Made by a program: the position numbers and the translations under genes. The notes below the pieces were generated by a model. The model had not been told where the DNA came from. It ran no database searches and was given only the letters and a program-made list of their open reading frames with translations. Shown here one piece after another: positions 48,900-60,189 of a DNA stretch of 64,000 nucleotides. Numbering within the stretch: the stretch's first letter is position 1; each line of letters opens with the position of its first letter. The stretch is from Casuarius casuarius (taxonomy: Eukaryota > Chordata > Aves > Casuariiformes > Casuariidae), in contig PTFA01000020.1 of the NCBI GenBank assembly GCA_003342895.1, forward strand, positions 6,899,644 to 6,963,643, in the 5' to 3' direction.

Positions 48900-50860
48900 T
48901 CCTTGGCTCTAGAGAGCTTAGCTTTCTTATTCAAGTTCATAATTAATTCAAAGCTTTGATAATTTCATTAGATTCCTCCTCTGCTGGCCCTATCAATAAA
49001 AGATGGCACTGGACTGCAGCTCCTCAGTGGCCCAAACACAAAAACAAATGCAGACTTGGAAACCTTTGCTGACTTGCTTACTAACAGGGACAATGGCATA
49101 TGGCACTCCATGTTGCGGAGGGAGCATCTGAATAGATACAGCTAAATAAAACATTATAGTTGACAGTTGTAAACTACAGTAACATATTTTAACACCTCTT
49201 CCTCATCAGCATTCCTTTTTTGAACATAAAAAAGAGGCACAAGTCCAAACAGCTTCTCTTGCCAGAGATCACAGCTGAAAGCGAGAGAGAGTACTACTTA
49301 AAACAATTCTTCAACAAGTGTGAATTAAATCAGGATTTTTAACTTGCGTTTGAAGCTGCACAGATGATACTTTCATGTGGCAAAAGAGAAAAACATCACA
49401 CCCGTGCATGCAAACCTACTGCATGCAATCGACTTCAATACAGGAGATGCCCTGGTAGGTATCTATGGTTAGTATGCCTCTCCTCCAGATCCTATTATCA
49501 CTATATTAAAAAAAAAAAACTAATCAGGTTTATCAAATCTCTTTGGTATTTGTTGGACAAGCGCCATTCTTTCACACAGTCTGTATGTATTTGTTCACTT
49601 CAATCTGATGAGGATGCAGAGAGCCCCCTTGTATTACATTCTGCCTCTGAATCCATGAACGAGAATCTAGACTTTCATTTTCAAAAGCGGACTTTAGACC
49701 TCCTTCCTTGCAAAACAGTCTTTGCTATATAAAACAGTGTAAATCAACTGCTAGATCTGAAAGAACGAAGCATCTGGGCTCCACTTATGCACCAGAAGGC
49801 TGGGAGGAAACTTAATGGTCCCCTCCTCCCCACGCAGATTTTACGTGCGGAGTGACAGCTACATTTCTGTCTACCACAAAGAACCATGTTGCTCACCCTC
49901 CTCAGGAAAAGAAGCTGGTAAAGTCCACATGAAGTGGATAGAGAGCAAAAGGAGTCCTTTCTTCCCTAACATGCTAAACTTACCTCGTTTCACAAAAATA
50001 CCCAGTCCCATCCCAGCTTGATCCAGGCCAAGCTCTGCTTACAGTGCAGGTGAGCCTACACAATTCACGCAAGAGAAACGACTTTGCTAAACAGCTCTGA
50101 ACCTTTTTGCTGGTCATTTTAACAACGCACAAAGGACAGAGCAATAGCTGGCCAGAACTGATGTACTAGGAAGGACTCTGCGCATTGAAGTTTTAGCCAC
50201 ACCAGTGGCTGTCTGTCCTGACTTGAAGGTCACTTGCAGACACAAAATCTTTTACTTAAATCATGCTGTAATTTCCCTTCCTGAAAAAACTCCGTACCTG
50301 GCAAGGTGTTAAAGAGAGGTACTAGCTGGGTCTGGTGGTCTGGACACTATCAATCCATACAAACTTCTTTCCTTCCTTCCTGACGCCCGAGGAAGGTTTC
50401 TGCTTTACCATTCTCAAGCTCTTAACAGCTACTAAGGCAACAATCCCAGACATATTGTACGTTTCAGGTATTCAGCCAGTCTTGTGCAAAAGTCATCATG
50501 CACGATCGGTCGGGGGTATACTAGTTTGCATTTTTTTCTTCCCTTTCTCCAAAATGTCAGAAATTGACCAAACAGATTAAACACTCATTACAAGAAAAAC
50601 AAACAAACAAAAAAAATCAGGCAGACCATAAATGAAACTATGCAAGTTCACACAGAGGATTTTGCCTTAGTGAGTGAGGGTTCACACATGTTGCTGACTA
50701 TATTTGAAGCTTTCTTTAAAAATTGTTTTCCTGCAAAATAGACTCAGAACTAAATTTTTCTCACGCCCACAAGCCTGGGGCTTATGCTTGTGATTCTGGT
50801 TCAACATTAAACAAATACACAGTAAACTGAATCAACTGTTCCAATTTGTAATTAAACGTA
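48900..50860. other. Intronic DNA, unique sequence
   Basis: Contains ttcaaagctttgataatttcattag near 48950 (TCF/LEF-like ctttgat), an A11 run at about 49508-49518 and a weak minus-strand candidate exon (49984-50034). Open frames at 49364-49732 and 49815-50021 are not recognised. Confidence 0.45.
49984..50034 (-). other. Weak candidate alternative exon (51 bp)
   Basis: The minus strand has an excellent donor (ACGAG|gtaagttt) and an AG 51 bases upstream. Two of three frames are open; one ends ...GMGLGIFVKR. The region before the AG lacks a pyrimidine tract. The peptide does not belong to the known SLC10A7 protein, so a chance pseudo-exon is the likelier reading. Confidence 0.15.
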
Positions 50861-50867
50861 CCCAGTA

Positions 50868-51012
50868 GTGTGACCCTGCAGAATTTAACCACTCTGTGCT
50901 TCCAAGCCCATTCTGTCAAGGGGGATAATATTGCCTACACACCTCACAGGGCATTGTCAAAATTAATTCATTGCTTGAAAAGCACTTTGAGATCCTTAGA
51001 GGAATGGTACAA
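50868..51012 (+). mobile_element. MIR / CORE-SINE relic
   Basis: The order of words follows MIR: tgtgcttcca...cattctgtcaagggggataata (to 50930), ...acctcacagggcattgtcaaaattaattc..., then aagcactttgagatcc (50980-50995). Known MIR-type sequence reads cctcagtttcc...ctgtaaaatggggataata...acctcacagggttgttgtgagg...aaagcgctttgagatcc. It is diverged and truncated, and lies antisense to SLC10A7. Confidence 0.8.
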
Positions 51013-51855
51013 ACAAACATTAGCACCGACACATGATACAGCTAGTGTCTTAATTTCCTATTTGAAGCATTTATTAGTCACTATTACTGTGTAACTTTTT
51101 TAATGTTTGCTCCTTTTGTGCTATAACAGATATCAGACTACCTGCAGTCAGCTTAAATAAAACAATAAAATATGAAAACATTTAGATGTCCTTATAAAAC
51201 TCTAAGTTCAGATTTGCATGTGTTTACAAACTGTACATTGCACTTTCTATTAAAATCAGGGATAGTTCTCTCTAAAATCAATGGTAAGATCTTTTCACAA
51301 GGTAAATGCATAGCCATGTATTTAAATGCAAGGTCAGACCCCATTTTAAAGTAGCAGTAGAGATAAACAGCCTGTGCTATTTAGACCAATTATTCAAGTT
51401 TACATCAACTCAGAGAGAAAGACCAAAAGCACTGTCAGTACTCTAACAGGACTAGTACAGAAGAAAATGTATAGTTCCACTTGAGTTTAAAATAATAAGC
51501 CCTAGCTTCACTAAACAACAAATTTACTCAATATTAAACAGCTACAATTTCAGTCAACTTGGTATCGCACTAGGCTTGAGGAAATTCTCTCACTGCTCTG
51601 CATTTCCTGGGAGGATCAGCTGAGGTGGAAAGCTTTCAAGTGAGAAGAACTAGCCCATTTCTCAGGGAAACCTAATTTTGTCCTTAGCAATAAGTTTTCT
51701 CTTCCCATACCAGAGCCTACTGCAAAGCTTCATCCCTTTTTATCTCCTACCTTATCCTGCCTAGAGTAGGTGTACAGAAAGACTGCTAGGATTTATAATG
51801 GTGAGAGCAAGAAGATCACAGACAGTCCTCAGAACTACAATTAAGGTTTTGTTTA

Positions 51856-51892
51856 AAAAAACAAACAAACAAACCCCCCCCACACACACACA
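51856..51892 (+). repeat. Composite A/CAAA/C/CA simple repeat
   Basis: A7, then (CAAA)3, then a C8 run, then (AC)5. Confidence 0.9.
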
Positions 51893-52509
51893 GAAGAAAA
51901 AGGCAAAATAATAACCAAAGGGCCAAACACTTCCCCACAGGCATATATCCAAATGCAGCAGCAAGCACCTGCAGCATTCAAGTACATCTGATTCGGCAGC
52001 AAATCAAACAAGCAAGCTAATGTTTCAATAGAATTAAATACAGAACACATTCTGCAGTCAGTTCCATTTCCTTTTATTTTGGTATCAAATTAACCTGTCT
52101 TGGAATTTATTAGGCTAGATATCTTCTGATAATAATGAAGCAAGCCTGCATTATAAAAGATGGAAAGATATCCTGGAACATTTGGAGTAAAATTTGGAGC
52201 TTCTGAGTCTTGGAAAGTAGGGATGCTCTAGATTTGTGAATAAATATCTTTTCTGTCCTAGGTCAGTGATCTTGCAGCTCATATGAGCAATTAAATAGAC
52301 AAAAACAATGACATTTAGCATTATCAATAAGATTCAAATGAAACAGCTATGTACAACTCAACTGGAACTACCATTTCTTTTTACTGCAGAGTTGCAGCAA
52401 GACAGCGCTACCTCATAGCTTTACATTTGGACCATATGAAAAAGCAAAAGGGTTTTTTTGCCAACATAGTTGTTTTAACACTAAAAGATTTGATTCCTGA
52501 GTGTCATTT

Positions 52510-52705
52510 GGCAGCCCTGGGGGCAGCAACACTCCTAAGTGCAGCGCCCCCGAGCTCCATGAGGACCTGCAGTCCCCAGGCCCCGTAAGGGGAGAGAGCA
52601 CGTCACACACACTAGGGCCTGCGGGGCCTCTGCCGCCGCTCTGCGGTGAGGCCCGTCCAGGGCCCCAGCTGCCAGTGCAGAGGAACCAAACGGAAAGGCC
52701 TCAAA
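52510..52705. other. GC- and CpG-rich patch in intron
   Basis: About 10 CpGs in 190 bases, including gcctctgccgccgctctgcgg, abruptly flanked by AT-rich DNA. The open frames crossing it (52349-52588, 52501-52740, minus 52413-52610) are not recognised. The nature is as uncertain as for the patch at 6181-6320. Confidence 0.45.
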
Positions 52706-53047
52706 ACATATCCAGGCGAAGCAGCCTGGCCATCACATAAAGCTGTTCTGTGTAGGCCTGCAATTACCAGCATTTAAAACGCCACCATTTTCAGACATGC
52801 AGGGGTGGGATACAGCCCACACAGCAAGTGTAAGGCTAAATATCCTACTTATAATGCATGGCACAATGAAGAAGAGAGAAAAACCCACAACAGTAGGAAG
52901 ATCTGGGGAAGGAAAGACAAGGATTCTGGCAGCACTACTGCAGGGTTGCTCAGCAGAGGACAGAACAGAACGTGGTAGTGTAACATTTTATAATGTGCAT
53001 GTTATTAACACAGAATTTAACAGAACCATGTCTCCTTTTGATGAAGA

Positions 53048-53104
53048 AACAAATAAAAAGAAAAAAAAAAAGGCAGGGAGGAAGGGCAGGGGGAAGAGAG
53101 CAAG
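53048..53104 (+). repeat. Polypurine tract
   Basis: Almost pure purine: an A11 run, then aggcagggaggaagggcagg and gggaagagagc. Such tracts can form triplexes. Confidence 0.8.
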
Positions 53105-53243
53105 ACTGACTCTGAAGGAAGTGATGGGAAGAGTTTGACCAAACAGGGCAGAAAAGGGAATTTTATCAACCCAAAGAGATCAATGTAGTTCAAGAAGGTG
53201 GAGGAAGAAGACAAGATGTCAAAAGTGGCTTGAATGAGTCGAC

Positions 53244-53264
53244 GGAGTCCCTTTAAAGGACTCC
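53244..53264. repeat. 21-bp near-perfect palindrome
   Basis: ggagtcc-ctttaaa-ggactcc: 7-bp arms around a centre that includes cctttaaagg, itself palindromic. Confidence 0.7.
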
Positions 53265-53269
53265 TTCAA

Positions 53270-56200
53270 TCTCCTATTTGAAAATAAAATCTCAAGTGAG
53301 TGTTACTACAGCTCATGTCTTAACTGCTGTTTCCATTAATAAGATGTTACAGTTCTGCAGAAAGCCATTTGCCACAGTACTGTTCCCGCAAACAGAATAT
53401 AAATATACCTAATAAGGTTTAATCTGTGTTGCTGTTCATAACTATTCATCTGAGTTCAGACGGGGGAAAAAAAACATATATTCAAGTTCCTGGTTTTGAG
53501 CACTAAATTGAATCAGGTGTCCTCTTCTCTTAAGAAAATTAAGTTGCTTTTGTGCAAGAGTGTTTTAATGAGAACAGAGGCTGCCGACATTGATAAATGG
53601 GAATGACACCAGAGAGAGCATGTAAGCAGGACAATATGTGCATGTTACAGTCTTACAGGCTATTTTTCACTGACTATCCTGAATGACTTCGCTGTTTCTT
53701 AAGGGGCCTATTAATCTCAAATTTAGTTATTACACAACGTTTATTTGAACATATATTCTGCGGATGATGACAGTTAATAAAGGAAACCTTTTACAAGCTG
53801 TATTTTTACATATTGTTCCAACTGCAGCTCCCAGTCAGTCTACTGTACTGATGGAATAACTTAGTTATGATGCAGCTTTAAAAAAGGCACATATATTCAG
53901 ATTCTTTTCTAAGCATACGGGGACTCTTAAATAACTGTTAAAATGCATATAAAAATCCTGCTACAGCATGGCAAAAATAAAAGAGGTAGTGTTAACTACT
54001 CAACAAAATCTCTGATTGCACAGTTGCCCCGTCAAAGGCAAAGTACATGCCTTTTTAACACTTCAGCATAATCTCTGAGAAACAAATAGGGATCCCTGGA
54101 GATGTATATACACTTCATATTGAATTCAACAGGAGTTTTAATATGTATCTTACACATGAATTTGGCCCCATGTGTTGTATGTGTGACAGGCCCTGCAACA
54201 ATAGTACTTCGTGGGGTGGGGGACAAAAAAAAGAAAAGAAAAAGAGAAAAATACAGACTTTGAGGATAACTAAATTCAGAATCCAAAGAAATCTCATAAA
54301 AAAGGAACTATTTCAAAAGACTCTCAAGAAATACTGGATTACTTTCATTTTGTGGTGGAGTGGTACTGCACGAACAACCTTTTCCTCTCTCCTGGAAGAA
54401 AAAAAGATAGGGAGGGGATTATATTTTTATCCACTACCGTGTTCCCTGTGGTCCACCATATTTGCTGATTGTGAAAAAGATATCACCTAATCCCCAACCT
54501 GCCTCTAGAGCTGTGCTGAATGATATGAAAACATTCCTTTATTTCAACAGTGTTCAATAACCATCAGTTTTATGGAAATGATGCTGAAAAGGCACCAGAA
54601 AATGAGAACAGAATAACCAATATGCTGTTTGCTAACATTTCAGCAGGGGAACGTCATCCAGAGACTGATGTCTTCTGAAACACCTCACTGAGCCATGGAT
54701 ATGAAGCTGTGCACACTGCAGATTTGTTCCGTGGTGGCAGAGGTTGCTGCAGCTGAATACAAGTGTGCACTGCTTCAGCCAGACTCAGAGTCCTGACACA
54801 AGCAGTGCAGGGAAACAAGCTGGGGACTCCACAGGCCGGCTACCTAGCCAAGTTCTTCCTGCTGAAAATCAGTCTTTCACTCCTCCACTTTTGTAGTTCC
54901 TTATAACTATCACAGCCTTTTGGTAAAAATATTTATGAATACATACCCGTTCATCAAAAGAATGTCAGAAGGCAGACTTTTTAGACAAACTTACTTAGTG
55001 TATTTCCTGCTCCATGGAAGGATTTCTGTTTCACCAATAGCTTCAGCAGTACTGAGAGAGATTCCTTTAATCAGCAAGTACTCACAACTTTCTACTCTGA
55101 CTCAAGGGAGATCTAAAGGCTCACCATGGTATTTATGATTTGATGGCAATAGGAGATAAGGACTAAAACAAGGATAGTAAAGGGACTTTTCCAGAGAGTA
55201 AAACCAAAATATAAGTATCCATTAACAATTTAAACAGCAAAAAAACTAAGCATTCAGATCTCAGGAACACTTATGCGCCAGTCTCCAAACTTCTGTTGAT
55301 ACTTGATGGGATCTACAGATTAGTAACAGGAAAGCCACATTGAGCAAAGGCTGGGAAACAACACTGGCCTGTATGGCTGTATGGATTACTTCAGATGACT
55401 TATGTTACCAAGGAGAATGAAAGCAAAAGCCTTCATAATCAGTATCAGAAAGATCACATATACTAAGCCAGGAGGGAAAACCCTCTGGGACAAGTTGGAA
55501 TGTCCATTTCCTAGATGAAAAAACAAGACTTGATCTCTTCCAATACAGGCGAGATGCTTCAGGAGACATAGCACATGCCTATCCCCTGCTACACAACACT
55601 AAGCTTTGTCCTGCTTTGACTTTTGCTTTACTCTGAACCCCACAGCTGCACCCTTACCAGGCACCTATGTGGCTGGGCACCACAGAAAAGTGATGTGATG
55701 CCCACAAGCCTTACCAGGAGAAAAGGCATATCAAGGCCCTATGCAGAAACACAAACATAGGCAACACACACCTTCTGCAACCTCATGTCTATCCCCACAG
55801 GAGGTTAAGGCAAACAGATTTCATTCTTCTAACAACCATTGCCTATTTCCTTTTGACAGTTAGAAGGGCTGTCAGCTGAGACAGCCACCAATATTCTCAC
55901 TTGATTAAGAAAAATGGCTCACACTTTTTTTTGGTCCCTGTGTGAGATAGTCCTTGAAGAGCCATATTCCACGCCCAGGGGTGCCCCGAAGCTGTAATTT
56001 ACCTTCCAGTACTCTGTCCTCCCAGCAGCAGCAGTACAGAACACAAAAGCGTACTTGTGTGTAAGACAAAAAGTGCCTTCCAGTGTCGGCTTCTGCATTG
56101 CTCAACAACCTGAACACCTACAATGGATTCTTGAAAACTGACATGAATAAACAGAGGTAGTTTCTCTTTTACAGTTTTCAAGTAGAGGAGGGAAAAGTAA

Positions 56201-58900
56201 ATATTAAGGTTACCAGACAGTGCCAGCGTAAACACTTCAACAAGCAGTGATTTAAAGCTGACAGGCTCATAACAACACATGCTTTCTCATACTGAATGCA
56301 TGATATGTACACAGTATCTGCAAACGTCACAATCTAGCATCTGACCTCCTCCTTCTCCGTAAATTTCATAATGCTCTGCCATGCCAGGAAGGTCTAAGCT
56401 TTCAAGAAGACATACAGCCAGACCTGCTGTATATATTTTTTTCACTAAAGGGGCAGCTTATTTCCATAGTTTTCGTAGACACCAGGATACAGAAGGTAAC
56501 CTCTTCCCCCTGCTATCCCAGTACTGTAAAGCACAAGCCTGAGCAGCACAACTGACATCAGAACACGAACCAGACTGTGCTACACAATTAAAGGATGAAA
56601 AAGAAAGAACGTAACCAGTTGCCAACACTTCCATAGGAAAGCTACCCACAAACCTTATTCATATCTCATTTTTGTTAGTGACTCAAGGCTTATTAGCTTA
56701 GCAGTCAAGACACTAGCTCTCGCACCTGAACAAATGAACTGCCGAGCTATGATTTAATAAAGGAGACTCAGCTGAACAACGGTGTACAAGCAACTCTGCC
56801 AACTTGATGCTCTCTTCTGGTCAAACATTTCATAACTGTAAGTGACTTTTTCTCTAAAAAAAATTTACTGTAGAAGGTATCCTCAAAAGGATACACAGCA
56901 ATAACAACATCGCAAACATACTTTTATTTAAGTTCACATTTTCTGAGATCTTAAGCTGTGATAAAAACACTTAAAGGTCTTGTCCCCTGATTCTCCTGGA
57001 GACACATCATCCATAACATGATTAGAGGTCTAGTTAAACAATGCATCCCACAACTCCAAAGAGTATTACTTCCCTGCTGAAGTGAAATGAAAGCACAAGG
57101 CCACTTTTTAAAAGGTGCCCTTTGCATTAACTGTAACATTGTGCCTGCACCACTGTTTTTCTAAAAATATCCCACTGTCATATTTGCTTTCTGGGCAGTT
57201 AGTAGCAGAAACAGACATTTCAATTGCTCTGCCATCCACATCTGCTTAGAACAGCTTTAATGGCATTGTTATTACAGTTCCTGTCACTCCTACCACCAGG
57301 TACAGCTTTGCTATTAGTGGTGCAATGCCAAGAGCTGGGAAGAAAAACATGGGAGTATGGGGAGGCTAGCTGAAGCATCAGCTTTGTAAAATAAAAGGTT
57401 GATTGACCCACTGCACAGATCCATGAACCCTGATCTCTGGAGCTTATGTCAGAAGTGTCACAGATAAAAGATTCAGAGACTTTCATCTCAAGCTAGCCAC
57501 AGCAGATGTCTGTCCAGATCATGAAGAAATACTTTTTCTTTTTTCTAAACCTGGCTGGAGGTTAGGCTATACTGTAAACCAGTACCATCTGGTATTGGAA
57601 ATACACTCTTTTACAAGTCCAGCCAAAGCTCTGAATGCTGCAATATTGCAGTAGGGAGGGAAAGAGAGGCAGAGAAAAGAAACACTATAAGGAAAAGACC
57701 AGCACTGTAGCCACTGCCAGGAGGGAAAAGAGGAGGAATATTTATGCACGCAACTGCATTTTTTTTAAATGTTGCTCAGATACTACTGTAATTTAAATTA
57801 ACTATTTAAGTCTAACTGGAAGTAGTTTAACCATTTCATTTGGGCATTTTATTGCTTCCAGATGAGTTGCTCAGGTGCCTAGTGGAAGGTGGCCTCTGCC
57901 CCTGCTCTTCTTTTCAGCTCATCCATGTCTCCCAAGTTGCAGCACAGTTATTAAACTCTTACGATGCGCTGAGATGGTACAGTCAGGGAGCTCACGCTAT
58001 CAAGGGAAACAAGGGCATGGAGCACCTAAGTTATAGCAAAAATTGAGACAGATGTCAAAATAATTTGTTTGCCAAACTGCAAAACTGACCCAGGTTAACC
58101 TGACCTGAAACAAAATATTTACATAGAGCTTTCCCTGAAAGAAAATGGAAACATTTCCACTAAGTCTAAATTAAACACACAGGGCAAAGAAAAAAGAATG
58201 GAAAATTGCCAGCTGATCATGGTTTGTAGGCCAACTTCCATGTTACTAAAGTAGCTATTGAAGAACAAGGTGCACATCCACTACGAAAGAAAAAAAAAAG
58301 TCGATTATGAAAAAAACAAACAAAACCCCTCCCCAAACTGCAACACACTTCTTTTGTAATGTGGTCTCTTCCCCAGCATTTTGATGATAAAACCTTTTCT
58401 CACCTTGCTGACAAATTGTAAAGGCAAGGCCAAGGCATTCTGTTTTGTAAACAAAGAACTCCAAGGAGAATTCAATAGGAAATCAGTAATACTGTATTCA
58501 GTACAAGGCTCCAACACGACACAGACACTGCTACTGATATTCTGTGACTGTAATTCATCCTGGGCATTGAAGGAGACATGGGCTGTGGGAGAAATGTATT
58601 TTATCATGCTATTTAAGCCCGGAATATCCTGTCTCTACGCAGTCAGACCAAGGTAAGCTGCAGAAGCAATCTAGATTCAGAATTCTTTGCTACTTTAAAG
58701 TACTTCAATAACATAAGATGCTCTGTGATACACAAATTGCACAGAAAGTACATTCAAGGCTGCAAAGTCAAAATCTGCTAACTATCCTGTACAGCAGGAA
58801 GTCCTGACTCCAGGAAAGAAGTATCTTCTCAATAGCAGTGCAGAGTAGCAATGTGTGTGAACCCGGAACTAAGGAACAGAATTAGGATATGCAAACAAAT
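53270..58900. other. Intronic DNA, nothing specific recognised
   Basis: Unique sequence with only short A or T runs. The open frames in it, such as 54143-54490, 55999-56280 and 58381-58656, carry no recognisable protein, and no exon of SLC10A7 was found. Confidence 0.5.
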
Positions 58901-58913
58901 GTGCAAACAGTTT

Positions 58914-58947
58914 AAAAAAAAAAAAAAAGAAAGAAAGAAAAAAAAAA
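58914..58947 (+). repeat. A-rich tract with (GAAA)n
   Basis: A15, then gaaagaaagaaaaaaaaaag. No adjoining retroelement body recognised. Confidence 0.9.
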
Positions 58948-59631
58948 GCTTATACACTGCAAGCAATCAGAAATAACAACATCTTGCTAGATGGCTCTCT
59001 TACACATGAGCCACATACACGGATAAAGATGTAAGCTATGCAAGCCATTTATCAAACAAACAACTTTTTTTGTTGTATGTTAGCAGTATTTCATAAAAAC
59101 AGCTTTCCCAGAAAAAGGGTTAAATTAGGTTAACAACTATTTGAGTGATCAGCACTTTTAGGGTAAAAATAGACAAACAAAGATTTCTGAAATCATACCT
59201 GGCTAGTATTTTGACTCAAGGTTTGCCACTCAAAAGCTTGATAGATGGTAGTGAAAGGCTCTTTATAACAGGCAGTATCATCAAATCAAAAGGAGGAGGC
59301 TGTTTACAAAACAGATTTTTCTCGCTCCTGCACACATTCATTCTGAAACTGAGTTGTTGTCTAGTAAATTCCACTGCAGAAAAGATCTCACAAAAACCTC
59401 ACAAAATAGTCACCATCTAGTGGATTTCAAGTTCGATCTGCTCTAACATCATAACCAATATATCTGTGTATCTATCTCCTCCTCTTGTAGAAGTATCAAC
59501 AAAATTCAGACTGATACACTTATCTACAATATATCGAAGAATCTTATCACTGCTAGAAACTGTAGTGTAGCAATATAGTGGCAGAGCATGAAACAGTAAT
59601 CAAAGTCCTGAAAAATATACCGTCAGCATTG

Positions 59632-59649
59632 TACACTGGTACCAGTGTA
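59632..59649. repeat. Perfect 18-bp palindrome
   Basis: tacactggt|accagtgta, no spacer. One such palindrome is not far from chance in 64 kb. Confidence 0.85.
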
Positions 59650-60054
59650 TTATAGCACCTTGGTTTAAAATAAATCAACATAAGTGCTGCTTTGGTAAGC
59701 ACTTCAAATGCAGTGTACATCAGCATTAGGAGGGGTAATGCACAAAGAAACAAATCAGAAAAATGGGACTTGTAAATAACAACTCAATTAGCAGATTCAT
59801 ATTACTCATTTCCTAATAAACTTTCTATCTGCACCTATAGGAAAACCTTCCTCCAGCCTTCCCTCCTTCATTTACATATCTGTGCAGGCCTGCTCTTTTT
59901 TCTTCCAAGCCCCTTTGCCCTTTCAATCATGGAGTATATTACTCCACTGTCAGAGCAAAGCAGTTCCTAACAACAGGGAACCCAGCTGGGATAGGAAGAG
60001 GGCAGCAGGCTCATGCATTAACATAATAATCCAACTGTGTTCCCACAGGCCCTT

Positions 60055-60185
60055 AGGGCAGACAGCATATTAGGTAGGCCTCCTGCGCAGACCCTCGGCG
60101 AAGCTGCCTTATCACCTGCCTATCAACCTGTGGCAGGCACAGCCGACTCCACAGCACCAGCTCCTGCCAAGCCCCCGTGCCCAAT
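60055..60185. other. GC-rich patch in intron
   Basis: A short GC-rich segment (cctgcgcagaccctcggcga through caagcccccgtgccc) between AT-rich flanks. Open frames through it are not recognised. Confidence 0.35.
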
Positions 60186-60189
60186 TACC

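Noticed and set aside
53760..53855. ATGATGA ... CTGA spacing suggestive of a C/D box snoRNA
   Set aside because: No terminal stem brings the boxes together and no internal boxes are evident.
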